A stretch of DNA of 56,601 nt from Acidobacteriota bacterium. GTDB lineage: Bacteria > Acidobacteriota > Terriglobia > Terriglobales > Acidobacteriaceae. Positions 10,778 to 18,685 of this stretch are shown here, piece after piece (position 1 is the stretch's first letter; the number at the start of each line of letters is the position of its first letter). The notes beneath the pieces were generated by a model, which searched no databases, had not been told where the DNA came from, and worked only from the letters and a program-made list of their open reading frames with translations. Where the stretch lies: contig QIBA01000063.1 of the NCBI GenBank assembly GCA_003225175.1, forward strand, positions 1 through 56,601, read 5' to 3'. A program made the position numbers and the translations under genes.

Positions 10778-10954
10778 TCAAGCAGCCTTGCAAGGTTGTT
10801 GGTAATGCTCTGGACGTGGCTTTCCCGTTTCTGGACTCAGCCCCAAGAATCTCCGCTCTTCTGGAGTCATTTCACGGCCATACTTTTCAACGAACCTCTC
10901 TTCCACGTCCGGCGGCAGGGCGGCAGTTCCGCGGACAATCCGAACTGCTGACAT
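10778..10954 (-). CDS. Tiny hypothetical protein (58 aa)
   Basis: ATG 10954 to TGA 10778. The product (MSAVRIVRGTAALPPDVEER ... EKYGREMTPEERRFLGLSPE) is soluble and rich in Glu, Arg and Pro, with codon usage like the neighbouring genes and a sensible protein-like pattern, so I regard it as real. It has one Cys near the end. No family is recognised. It lies just after folP (stop at 11025) in the same orientation and may be read through from it. Confidence 0.5.
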   Translation of the reverse strand: MSAVRIVRGTAALPPDVEERFVEKYGREMTPEERRFLGLSPETGKPRPEHYQQPCKAA

Positions 10955-11024
10955 GCGGGTGTAGATGCCTGCGGCAGGCTGGATGGTTGTTCCCCAAAGG
11001 CTTAAGCGGATGGGACTAAAGGAC

Positions 11025-11924
11025 TTAAAACTTATCAGTTATGGCCTGGGCGGACCGCCGGCGTGCTCGGAGGATGGAATCGGTTGTTCTGACCGCCTCT
11101 AGCGTTTCCCTAACATCATGAACACGAACCAGATGCGCGCCTTGGAGGATACTTGCCGTCACCGTTGCCAGGGTTCCAGCCAGGCGGTCGGAAACGGCCT
11201 CGCCACCGAGCGTGCCTTTGGTGAGGAACGACTTTCGGGAGGTGCCGCTGAGCAGGGGGAATCCCAATTGATGCAGCTCGCAGAAGTCGGCAAGCAGCGA
11301 AAAATTTTCGTCGAGGCGCTTTCCAAAGCCAAATCCAGGATCAAGGACAACGCGCTCGCGCTGGACGCCGGCCTCCGTGGCGCGCTTCGCGAGGCTGCGC
11401 AAATCTTTCAGCACCAGGGGCGTTACTTCCGCTGCTTCCAGCGGGGGCAGACTACGCCATTCCGGAGGACGTCCGCGGCTGTGCATAAGCACGCATCCGC
11501 AGGCATTCGATACCAAAATGGGAAGCATGTGCTCGTCCCACGTGAAACCGCTCACGTCGTTCACGATCTCGGCCCCGGCTGCCAGTGCTGCTTTCGCAGT
11601 TTCGGCTTTGTAAGTGTCGATCGAGAGCAGGGCATCGGAAGCCTGCTTCAGAATGCCTTCCACGACCGGGAGGACGCGCCGCTTTTCCTCATCGGCCGGG
11701 ACGAACTCCTTTTCTCCCGGACGCGTAGATTCGCCGCCGATGTCAATGATGTCCGCTCCCTGGGATAGGAGTTCGATCGCGTGGGCGATGGCACGATCGA
11801 GGTCGAAGAACCGGCCGCCATCGGAGAACGAGTCGGGCGTAACGTTCACGATGCCCATAATGAGCGTGCGCTCGCCGAGCTTGAGCGAACGGGAACGCAG
11901 CTTCCAATCGAATCGCGGACGCAT
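11025..11924 (-). CDS. folP: Dihydropteroate synthase
   Basis: FolP condenses pABA with 6-hydroxymethyl-7,8-dihydropterin diphosphate to give dihydropteroate in the folate pathway. It is a cytosolic TIM barrel and the sulfonamide target. 299 residues, slightly above the usual 270-285. Visible signatures are GIVNVTPDSFSDGG near residue 24, DIGGESTRPG near 60, the SIDTYKAETA strand, EIVNDVSGF, DPGFGFGK and GTSRKSFL. I chose ATG 11924 because a TACAAT -10 (11931-11936) lies 6 nt upstream; a longer frame back to 12176 would run over the divergent dacB. The C-terminus carries about 15 extra basic residues. Confidence 0.96.
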   Translation of the reverse strand: MRPRFDWKLRSRSLKLGERTLIMGIVNVTPDSFSDGGRFFDLDRAIAHAIELLSQGADIIDIGGESTRPGEKEFVPADEEKRRVLPVVEGILKQASDALLSIDTYKAETAKAALAAGAEIVNDVSGFTWDEHMLPILVSNACGCVLMHSRGRPPEWRSLPPLEAAEVTPLVLKDLRSLAKRATEAGVQRERVVLDPGFGFGKRLDENFSLLADFCELHQLGFPLLSGTSRKSFLTKGTLGGEAVSDRLAGTLATVTASILQGAHLVRVHDVRETLEAVRTTDSILRARRRSAQAITDKF

Positions 11925-11930
11925 GCAGCG

Positions 11931-11956
11931 ATTGTAAACAGCGCGTGCGCTACAAT
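11931..11956. promoter_or_regulatory. Divergent back-to-back leaderless promoters, folP and dacB
   Basis: The 40 nt between folP and dacB hold two TACAAT boxes, one per strand. On the minus strand 11931-11936 is 6 nt before the folP ATG; on the plus strand 11951-11956 is 8 nt before the dacB ATG. Neither gene has an SD. Both transcripts should begin at or within 1-2 nt of the start codon. The -35 regions are poor. Confidence 0.5.
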
Positions 11957-11964
11957 CCGGCGCA

Positions 11965-13563
11965 ATGACCAATTTCTGGCTGCGGCTCATCGCGCTGTTC
12001 CTAACGCTGGTTGCTTTTGCGAATTCCCAGTCGTCGGATACGCAACAATCCGCACCTCCCACGCCTGCGGTTTCTCCGCAGGCAATGCAGGAGCTGGGCA
12101 CACGGCTGGCGTCGCGCATCAATCTGATCCGGCTACAGGATCCGCGGGCGCAGCATGCGACATGGGGCATCAGCATTGTCGACCTCGCAACCGGTGGTTC
12201 GCTCTACGCGGAAAACGCAGACAAGCTGCTGCAGCCGGCATCGAACACGAAGTTGTTCACGACTGTGACGACGATGGCTCTGGTCGGCGCCGACCACAAG
12301 TTCCTGACGACCATGGAATCCGGCGGCGCTCCTGACAACAAGGGCAGACTCGCTGGCGATTTGATTCTCGTCGGACGCGGGGATCCCAATCTCTCTGGAC
12401 GAATCCTGCCGTATAACAGGAGAACGGAGCGTGTAACGGAGCACGCGCGAATGCTCGACGAGCTTGTGGATCAGGTTGCCGCGGCTGGCGTTAGAGTGAT
12501 CGATGGCGACATCGTTGCCGACGACAGCTACTTCGTCTATGAGCGCTATGGCGAAGGCTGGACACAGGATGACTTGATGTGGGACTACGGCGCTCCCGTT
12601 TCGGCACTAACTATTAACGATAATGTGGTTTTTGCCAGTCTCAAACCAGCCGATCGTGTGGGCGAGCGGGCGCTGCTGACCCTTGACCCTTACAGCAGTT
12701 ACTACACGGTCAGGAATCTTGTCACAACAACCGGGCGCGGTGTCGCACGCAATATAGGGATCATGCGGGAACCTGGGTCGCTGGAATTGACATTCTGGGG
12801 AACCATCCCAGTCGGCGACGCCGGAGATGACGAAGCTCTTGCCATCGAAGATCCTGCAACGGCAAACGCTCAACTGTTAAAGACGCTGCTGCAACAGCGT
12901 GGAATTACCGTTCGCGGCAAAGTTCGCAGCGTGCATTCGCTGGCCTGGCAATATCCCCCACCTCTCCCTCATCAGCCACTCATGGTGGCGGCGGGTAATC
13001 CGCCATCGCGAGTCATTCTGGCGCAACATCAATCGGCGCCGCTGCTGCAGGATCTCGTGGTCATTAACAAAGTCAGCCAGAACCTGCATGCGGAGCTGAT
13101 GCTGCGTCTTCTGGGAAAGCTGAAAGGCGTCTCCGGATCGGTCTCAGGCGGGCTCGATGTCGAACAACGATTCCTGACAGAACAGGTACACATGGACGCT
13201 GCTGAGTTCTCGCTTTACGATGGGTCAGGACTCTCACGTTCCGATCTGGCAACGCCGCACGCTTTTACTCAACTGCTGCAATACGCCTATGGGCAGCCCT
13301 GGGCCGCACAGTTTCGTGAAACATTACCCGTCGCCGGAGAAGATGGTTCGCTCTCCACGCGCTTCAAGGGCACATTCGCTGCCGATCATCTACAAGCCAA
13401 AACAGGACAATTGGGTGGAGTGAACTCTCTGACCGGTTATGCCCTGACTAAAGCCGGCCACAACATCGCATTCTCAATCCTGGTGAATCACCACACGCTG
13501 GGAAATACCAGAGCCAAGCAGATGATTGATGACATCTTGAATGCTGTCCTCGAAGAAGATTGA
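11965..13563 (+). CDS. dacB: D-alanyl-D-alanine carboxypeptidase/endopeptidase (PBP4, peptidase S13)
   Basis: A periplasmic peptidoglycan hydrolase that removes terminal D-Ala or cuts DD-crosslinks. 532 residues. Signal peptide about 1-21 (LRLIALFLTLVAFA). The three penicillin-binding motifs are present: S93-N-T-K96 in PASNTKLFTT, SGL in YDGSGLSR, and KTG in LQAKTGQLGG. The region between the first two is the usual PBP4 insertion. Divergent from folP with a 40-nt shared promoter; translation is probably leaderless. Confidence 0.94.
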   Translation: MTNFWLRLIALFLTLVAFANSQSSDTQQSAPPTPAVSPQAMQELGTRLASRINLIRLQDPRAQHATWGISIVDLATGGSLYAENADKLLQPASNTKLFTTVTTMALVGADHKFLTTMESGGAPDNKGRLAGDLILVGRGDPNLSGRILPYNRRTERVTEHARMLDELVDQVAAAGVRVIDGDIVADDSYFVYERYGEGWTQDDLMWDYGAPVSALTINDNVVFASLKPADRVGERALLTLDPYSSYYTVRNLVTTTGRGVARNIGIMREPGSLELTFWGTIPVGDAGDDEALAIEDPATANAQLLKTLLQQRGITVRGKVRSVHSLAWQYPPPLPHQPLMVAAGNPPSRVILAQHQSAPLLQDLVVINKVSQNLHAELMLRLLGKLKGVSGSVSGGLDVEQRFLTEQVHMDAAEFSLYDGSGLSRSDLATPHAFTQLLQYAYGQPWAAQFRETLPVAGEDGSLSTRFKGTFAADHLQAKTGQLGGVNSLTGYALTKAGHNIAFSILVNHHTLGNTRAKQMIDDILNAVLEED

Positions 13564-13702
13564 ACTTCAAGGGCAATTGAACACGGAGGAGACGGAGGGA
13601 ATTGAGGAAAATCAAAAGGCAAAAACATTATGTCGGTCTCATGCTAAATCTTCGGTTTTAACTTTTCCTCGGCGCCCTCCGTCTCCTCCGTGTTCAATCC
13701 TC
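13564..13702. repeat. Inverted repeat of the ACACGGAGGAGACGGAGG type
   Basis: The arms GAACACGGAGGAGACGGAGG and its exact complement CCTCCGTCTCCTCCGTGTTC lie about 85 nt apart, directly after the dacB stop. Related repeats follow at 14668-14757 and 21066-21174, each starting within 10 nt of a stop codon, so they may act as 3-prime end structures. Confidence 0.7.
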
Positions 13703-13732
13703 TTATCGAAGTGGGTAAAATAAATCCCGACT

Positions 13733-14662
13733 ATGCTAATCGCATCACATTCGATTTCTCAGCAAATCCAGGAACTGGCACTGCAAGCCGGGCTCACGCT
13801 TGCCGGTGCCGGATCGGGAACTGATTTCACTGGAGCTCCGACCACAAAGCTTCAACTTAAGTCTGCTATTGGCACCACCTACTCGGTTGAAACGAGTGAA
13901 TCGCTCTCCGCCGAAATTGAAAGACATACGCCCTTAGGCGACGAGTTGAAGACCTATCTTCAGGTTCTCGCGAAGCGCATGCAGACGGCGCGTCCTGATG
14001 TCTTTCTCACTCTTCACGGCTTGCCGCTCTCGATGCAGCAATTCAGCTGGCCGTACCATCATTCCACTTCGGGAGCAGATTCGTTCATTCTGCACGGCAT
14101 CGCGCAACTGGCGGAGCCAGGAAGTCCGCTGCACGCGAAGGTAGCAGCCAGTTTGACCGTAACCTTTGCCGAAGTACTCCCGGCCCTGGAGCAGCCTTAC
14201 GCGGAGGGGGTCACATTCAACGCCATCCGCAAGACGCTGGACCTCGGGCAGCTCGAACTCCTCAAGAGCGGCAATCGCCAACCGGTGCCGGTGAGCACGC
14301 GCTATTACAGCTTCCGCCAGCAGCGGTTCATCTTCAGCGAGACCGACGATAGCAAGCGCAAGGAATTCGTGCGCACCAAGGTTTTCTGGACGGGCGCACG
14401 TCTTGGCGAGGGCAAGGCGAGTTGGATCGCAGATCCTTACGACGCTCAGTATCTCGACTGTTCCATCGAGGACTTGCAGAAGATTGGGCGGGAGCTCGCA
14501 GGCGAAGGATGGCTTACCCTGGATTCTTCCGAAGAGTACGCGACTGTGAGTGCAAAGCTCTCGGGGCAAGCGGATCACTTCGTGAAGCAAATGGAGTCTG
14601 CTCTTGCTTTGCTGAAGCCCAGATTCAATGAAGAGATGCGCGCTGGTCACACCAACATGTGA
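13733..14662 (+). CDS. Conserved hypothetical protein
   Basis: 309 residues, no signal peptide, TM helix or Cys. I do not recognise a family. The sequence is well organised (VLAKRMQTARPDVFLTLHGL, VSTRYYSFRQQRFIFSETDD, FWTGARLGEGKASWIADPYD, ending in a helical tail), with aromatic-rich strand patterns in the middle and a C-terminal coiled segment. A TAAAAT at 13716-13721 lies 11 nt before the ATG, predicting a leader of only about 5 nt. It stands alone between two repeat spacers. Confidence 0.75.
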   Translation: MLIASHSISQQIQELALQAGLTLAGAGSGTDFTGAPTTKLQLKSAIGTTYSVETSESLSAEIERHTPLGDELKTYLQVLAKRMQTARPDVFLTLHGLPLSMQQFSWPYHHSTSGADSFILHGIAQLAEPGSPLHAKVAASLTVTFAEVLPALEQPYAEGVTFNAIRKTLDLGQLELLKSGNRQPVPVSTRYYSFRQQRFIFSETDDSKRKEFVRTKVFWTGARLGEGKASWIADPYDAQYLDCSIEDLQKIGRELAGEGWLTLDSSEEYATVSAKLSGQADHFVKQMESALALLKPRFNEEMRAGHTNM

Positions 14663-14667
14663 CGGGG

Positions 14668-14757
14668 ATTAACACGAAGCGCACGAAGGGAAAGAAGAGG
14701 ACGCAAAAAAATCCTTGTGACCTCTGGTTTCGCCTGTGACCTTCGTGTTCGCCTTGC
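14668..14757. repeat. Inverted repeat of the AACACGAAG/CTTCGTGTT type
   Basis: The arms AACACGAAGCGCACGAAGG and CCTTCGTGTTCGCC enclose a GAGGACGC/GTGACCTC inner pair. The repeat begins just after the stop at 14662 and ends at the stop of the convergent PRC-barrel gene, so it could terminate both. Confidence 0.6.
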
Positions 14758-14759
14758 TT

Positions 14760-15812
14760 CTAGGCTACGTCTTCTTTGTGCCGATTCTGGAGCTCTTCGC
14801 AAACGCTGCAGCGGCCTACAATCTTGGGACGCTCTCTGCGTAGATTTTCTTCAAATCGAGCCCAGCGCTGTCCCTGGCTTGCATCAGGATAGTTCGGCAG
14901 TCGGCCTCGGCTGGTTTCTGTTTCCATTCCGCCGATCAGTGGATAGCTGGGCTCGTCGGCATCGTGGACATTGCCGCGTTCGTGCATACGTCCAGCAATA
15001 TCCTCACTGTTGAAGATGGCATCGCCCTCGATCGTTTGCTCCACGGGTGCGAGCTTACTGCCACGGTCGGTGTGATAGAACCGATCGTCCTCCCGGTTCA
15101 CAATGTCTCTGGCGCGAGTGCTGCGCGAGACATCAGCCGCTTCGCCAATTGAGCGGTCGGCGATGTTCTTCGCGCTCGATCCAGAGTCGGCGGCAATGAC
15201 CGGCTTGTCTTTGATGTCTCCACGATCTGCTCCGATCGCGTCTGGAACGAACTCCAGACGGTCGTTCGACGGATTCTGCCCGATGCCAGTGGGGGTTGTG
15301 TCCATCATCCCAACTTCCCGGTGATGGATGGGGCTCTTGTAACCTGAGGCCGACCGTCCGCTGCTCGTGATGGGCGCTGATCCCTGTGCCCGCAGGCCAT
15401 CAGATACCAGGATGTTGGTTCCTCCCGCCTGGTGCAGCAGACCACCTGTCTCCTCAAACTTCGCTGAGCCGCGGTAAGCGCGTTCGTATGTGTCCCAACG
15501 CTTCTCGTCGCCTACAGTGTTCTCGTCGTACACAGGGAAGTTCTCGATTTGCTCCTTCGAGAGCGCGACGACGTACTCGTCTTCCTTGTCGCTGCGTGGA
15601 CAAATGCGTTCCGCGGGAACAAGAAAGAGTTTGCTCTTGAGCCATCCGCCGGTATCGACAACCGCGTATTGCACCGCCCCGCTGGAGTGATCGAAGATCA
15701 CATCTTTTATTTTGCCCAGCTTCTCGTCTTCGCGCCCGTAGAGCGCTGCGCCACGGATATCGTCAGTGGAATTCTCGAAACGGAAATCATGCAGAGTGCC
15801 GAGGTGAGCCAT
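14760..15812 (-). CDS. PRC-barrel domain protein
   Basis: 350 residues from ATG 15812, with AGGAG 7 nt upstream. Residues about 15-95 form a PRC-barrel (IRGAALYGREDEKLGKIKDV, then VQYAVVDTGG, then FLVPAERI). This is a small beta domain known from photosynthetic reaction-centre H subunits and RimM, and often found in stress or RNA-associated proteins. Residues 100-350 are low in hydrophobics, rich in D/G/S/R, and probably disordered, with a CSVC pair near the C-terminus. No signal peptide. The partner or substrate is unknown. Confidence 0.85.
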   Translation of the reverse strand: MAHLGTLHDFRFENSTDDIRGAALYGREDEKLGKIKDVIFDHSSGAVQYAVVDTGGWLKSKLFLVPAERICPRSDKEDEYVVALSKEQIENFPVYDENTVGDEKRWDTYERAYRGSAKFEETGGLLHQAGGTNILVSDGLRAQGSAPITSSGRSASGYKSPIHHREVGMMDTTPTGIGQNPSNDRLEFVPDAIGADRGDIKDKPVIAADSGSSAKNIADRSIGEAADVSRSTRARDIVNREDDRFYHTDRGSKLAPVEQTIEGDAIFNSEDIAGRMHERGNVHDADEPSYPLIGGMETETSRGRLPNYPDASQGQRWARFEENLRRERPKIVGRCSVCEELQNRHKEDVA

Positions 15813-15906
15813 CGTGATGCTCCTGAGCTGGATTGGCCAGAGCAGCGGAATCCCTCTGGCGCTATAGGCTCAGATGCGGCATTCAGAGCGGAGGAGACCT
15901 CTAGAA

Positions 15907-16098
15907 TCGGGTGATCCGGTGATCGGGTGATCGGGTGAAGGGAAACCGAGGCGTTCAGCTTTCGACTCTCGGCGTTCAGCCTGTAAGCCCGCTCCGGGGA
16001 TTACGGAAACCCGTTATTTGCGCGAAGCCGACAGCCGATCGCCGAAAGCAGTTGGTTTTACTTCACCCGATCACCCGATGGCCCGATCACCCGATCAT
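15907..16098. repeat. GATCGGGT short-word palindrome
   Basis: Tandem GATCGGGT words (with GATCCGGT) on the left and ATCACCCGATGGCCCGATCA on the right form the outer stem. An inner inverted pair (GGCGTTCAGCTTTCG-like against GAAGCCGACAGCCGA-like) lies between. The array ends at the stop codon of the DnaC-like gene. Its overall plan is the same as the two copies at 23757-24268. Confidence 0.7.
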
Positions 16099-16875
16099 TC
16101 AATGTCTTTGTCGCCGTGCCGTCGGACGGTAGTCCTGGCCTTCGAGCTTCACGACTCTGCACATTTCCTGCAGCCTGGAGCGCATGCGTTCGCCGATCCT
16201 GTCGCCGAGAGTCTCTTCGCGCATGGCGCGCCGGGCTGCGAATTTATCGCCTGGTTCACCCTGCGTTCCTGCCGGAGGTTCATCAGGAAAATTCGTCGTG
16301 ATGATTGTCGTGCGCTTGTCGTTATAGCGGGTGTTGAGTACCAGGCTCACTGTGTCCCAGACCCACTCGGTAGGTTTCACGGCGCCGAGTTCATCCAGCA
16401 GCAGCACTTCCGCTTCAAATACCGGCTTGAGGATCTCCAGCTCCGTCGCCTGCACGCTGGGATTGTAAGAATTCTGAATCTGCTTCAGCAGTTCTCGATA
16501 GTCAACGAAAAGGCAGGAGATGCGCTTCTGCTCGATAAGCGCGCGAATGACGCCCACGGCGAGGTGAGTCTTTCCGACTCCTACAGGCCCAATGAATAAA
16601 GGACCAGTAGTATTCACGGGATAGTCCTCGACAAAGCGCTCCGCACGCAACCTGGCGGTATTCAACGACGGATGCAGGCGTTCATCGACTTCGTAGTTCG
16701 TTAAAGTGCAGTGTCCATATCTGGCGGGGATAGATGCTTTCTTCAGCAACCGCTCTGACCAGTTGCCGATGCGGCACTCGCAACGGGTTACGCTTTGCGG
16801 CTTGGCGGTGGTTGCCGGGATCGTCTTCCATCCCGAGCCGCCACATTGCGGACAAGTTTCGGTAGATACAGGCAT
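16099..16875 (-). CDS. DnaC/IstB-type AAA+ ATPase (helicase-loader-like)
   Basis: I prefer ATG 16875 (258 residues, starting MPVSTETCPQCGG); ATG 16956 would add 27 residues of low-complexity sequence. An N-terminal Zn-type site CPQCGG ... RCECR is followed by an AAA+ core: Walker A GPVGVGKTHLA, Walker B VLLLDELGA, sensor TTIITTNFP and an Arg-finger region DRIGERMRSRL. Proteins of this type load the replicative helicase (DnaC, DnaI) or serve IS21 elements (IstB). No istA, phage gene or dnaB is adjacent, and the Zn motif plus isolated location favour a chromosomal helicase loader. The promoter is not clear. Confidence 0.85.
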   Translation of the reverse strand: MPVSTETCPQCGGSGWKTIPATTAKPQSVTRCECRIGNWSERLLKKASIPARYGHCTLTNYEVDERLHPSLNTARLRAERFVEDYPVNTTGPLFIGPVGVGKTHLAVGVIRALIEQKRISCLFVDYRELLKQIQNSYNPSVQATELEILKPVFEAEVLLLDELGAVKPTEWVWDTVSLVLNTRYNDKRTTIITTNFPDEPPAGTQGEPGDKFAARRAMREETLGDRIGERMRSRLQEMCRVVKLEGQDYRPTARRQRH

Positions 16876-17011
16876 CGAACTGATCAGAATTCGCTGGACG
16901 ATTTCATCATAGGCGAGAGCTGCAGAGACCACAAAGGTGCCCAACTGTTGGTCCATCGAAGTCCCACGAATCTCACGAAACCCAACTGAGGTTCGCACCG
17001 TACCATAAGTC

Positions 17012-17716
17012 ATGCGGCCGAAGACCGGGCTTGTGCGGCTTCTATGGACATGTATCTGGATTCTTGCCTTCATCGGGCTCGCAGCGGCTGTACGTCGCCT
17101 TCTTGCGTTAGACCTTCCTGCGCAGTTCTCGAGGAGCAATTCACCCACAGCGGCGTTGGACATCGGTTTCAGCCGGCACAAACTGCTGACCCTCGTGCAC
17201 ATATTGCCGGGCATGCTGTTCATGGTGCTTGGCCCGCTTCAACTCTCGCGAACCATTCGCAACCAGCACCTGAGGTTTCATCGCTGGTCAGGACGCGTGT
17301 TTCTCGTCTGCTGCGCAATCATCGCAGTCTCCGCGTTAACGATGAGCTTCCAGATGGCGATTGGTGGCGCGAATGAGACTGCGGCAACTGTGCTCTACGC
17401 GCTCCTATTTGTGTTTTGCCTGACAAAGGCGTTCATTCATATTCGGCGCAGAGAGATAGCCCTGCATCGTGAGTGGATGATTCGCGGCTTCGCAATCGGC
17501 CTTGGCGTGGCAACCGTGCGGCCCATCATCGGCGCATTCTTTGCAGCACGGCGGTTATCGCCTCATGAGTTTTTCGGGACAGCGTTTTGGCTTGGCTTCA
17601 CGATCAATCTGATCGCCGCGGAGGCGTGGATTAACTACACACGCGGCCGGCCAGTCGCTGAACCGATTACCCTTTTCTCAGGTGAAAAAGCTCGCGCCCC
17701 AGCTCTGCGCAGATGA
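17012..17716 (+). CDS. DUF2306-type integral membrane protein
   Basis: 234 residues with about six to seven predicted TM helices: WTCIWILAFIGLAAAV, LVHILPGMLFMVLGPLQL, VFLVCCAIIAVSALTM, TVLYALLFVFCLTKAF, GFAIGLGVATVRPIIGAFF and WLGFTINLIAAEAWI. Conserved histidines occur at helix ends (H in LVHILPG, HRWSGR, HIRRREIALHREWMIR), as in the DUF2306 family; a role with haem or quinone is only a guess. TACCAT at 17001-17006 is 5 nt before the ATG, so the mRNA may be leaderless. It is divergent from the DnaC-like gene and convergent with the peroxiredoxin gene. Confidence 0.82.
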   Translation: MRPKTGLVRLLWTCIWILAFIGLAAAVRRLLALDLPAQFSRSNSPTAALDIGFSRHKLLTLVHILPGMLFMVLGPLQLSRTIRNQHLRFHRWSGRVFLVCCAIIAVSALTMSFQMAIGGANETAATVLYALLFVFCLTKAFIHIRRREIALHREWMIRGFAIGLGVATVRPIIGAFFAARRLSPHEFFGTAFWLGFTINLIAAEAWINYTRGRPVAEPITLFSGEKARAPALRR

Positions 17717-17771
17717 TCTTCGGCAGAACCCTTTCACGATGGAGAAACGCGTCTCCGTGGTTAACGCGGCT

Positions 17772-18278
17772 CTAACCGACCAACGACTGAGCAGACGGCG
17801 CCAGTCGCTCGAGAACTTCCATTACATCCTGATTGTCAGGCGATTCGCCAAGTTCATAGAGTTGAGCGAAGACGATCTTGCCCGTCTTGTCGATCACGTA
17901 GATAGCCCGTTCGTTGATTCCCGGAATAGGATCGCCTTCGCGGAAGACGCCGTATTTCCGCGCTATCTCGCCGTGGGGATAGAAGTCGCTCAGCAGGGGG
18001 TAGTTCAGCTTGCCGATTTCTTTTTCCTGCCACGCGATGTGGCTCCAGGTGGAGTCAACGCTAATGCCCATGACCTGGGCATCGTAGGCGGCGAACTTGT
18101 CGAGTTCTCGACTGTACGCCGTCATCTGCTCGGTTCACGTGGGTGTCCAATCCAGCGGATAGAAGGCGAGCACAACGTTCTTCTTGCCGCGGAAGTCGCT
18201 CAGGCGCACTTTATGACGCCGGTCGCCCGTGACCGCTGGAAGTTCGAAATCCGGAGCCGCACTGCCAACTGAAAGCAC
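17772..18278 (-). CDS. Selenocysteine-containing peroxiredoxin (AhpC/TSA fold), TGA at the catalytic position
   Basis: The frame opens at GTG 18278 (GGAGG 6 nt upstream) and ends at 17772. It is 168 residues with one in-frame TGA at 18137-18135 (codon 48). It reads [18 protein letters not shown], exactly where TPxC places the peroxidatic Cys. The fold is otherwise intact: [14 protein letters not shown], the VVLAF strand, [19 protein letters not shown] and the conserved Arg in NERAIYVID. There is no other Cys, so this is a one-catalytic-residue (1-Sec) type. Eubacterium acidaminophilum PrxU carries Sec at the equivalent site. Downstream of the TGA is a stable hairpin, and selA lies at 55094. 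I infer Sec insertion by SelB; a nonsense mutation of TGC is the alternative. It would reduce H2O2 or alkyl hydroperoxides in the cytosol. Confidence 0.85.
18090..18120 (-). promoter_or_regulatory. Candidate bacterial SECIS hairpin
   Basis: In the mRNA, 14 nt after the UGA, a 31-nt stem-loop forms. The lower stem GGCGUAC/GUUCGCC is seven pairs with one U-U mismatch. Then comes a small A/AA internal loop, a perfect upper stem GUCGA/UCGAC and a GAAC loop. The loop begins 27 nt after the UGA and its first base is G, as expected of bacterial SECIS elements. It lies inside the coding sequence, as bacterial SECIS must. Confidence 0.65.
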
Positions 18279-18348
18279 TACTTTCCTCCGCTCTTACGAG
18301 CTTGCCTGACCTTGGCTATTTTGGGAACCCGGCAGGTGGGATAGGTAA

Positions 18349-18377
18349 TTTTAACGGGACGGAGCGGCACCTTCAAC
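18349..18377 (-). promoter_or_regulatory. Predicted promoter of the peroxiredoxin gene
   Basis: On the minus strand TTGAAG (18372-18377), a 17-nt spacer and TAAAAT (18349-18354) form a good sigma-70-type promoter, placing the start near 18342 with a 5-prime UTR of about 64 nt before the SD. Confidence 0.5.
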
Positions 18378-18685
18378 CGTGCCGACGATAAATATAGGGC
18401 CGAAATGTTAAATCAGTGTTAACCCCAGCTTACGCTTGACGCCAGGAAAAATGAGCTCGATTGGGTTCGTGTCAGGCCACTGACTTCAGTCGTGCCGGAA
18501 GTAATCGCATATTTCCAACCCCACTCTTCGGCACGACTCAGGGTGGATGCCCCGACGCGAACAGCAATTCAGCCAGCCCGGTGAACCATTATTTATTCTG
18601 TACGCGAATTCCACCGTTGGTACCGAGTTTTCAGCGAAGCTGCCTATTGCCCTCACGGTTTGTGGCAAGTAACCTGCCGTTAGCG
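18378..18685. other. Intergenic region between the peroxiredoxin and dcd genes
   Basis: About 300 nt with no gene. It contains a hairpin with arms AGTCGTGCCGGAAGT (18489-18503) and its inverse ACTCTTCGGCACGACT (18527-18542). Frames reading into dcd from 18461 cross this repeat and are not credible coding sequence. The dcd promoter is not clear. Confidence 0.5.

Noticed and set aside
12133-12444. Minus-strand frames inside dacB
   Set aside because: Shadow frames of a well-supported gene.
16099-16875. IstB of an IS21 element, or a prophage DnaC
   Set aside because: No istA, terminal repeats or phage genes nearby, and the Cys cluster is not typical of IstB.
17772-18125. A 117-residue protein starting at the internal ATG 18125 as the real gene
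   Set aside because: It would lack the first strand and the catalytic site, and has no SD. The upstream frame with GGAGG and a perfect AhpC/TSA N-terminus is in the same frame, separated only by the TGA.
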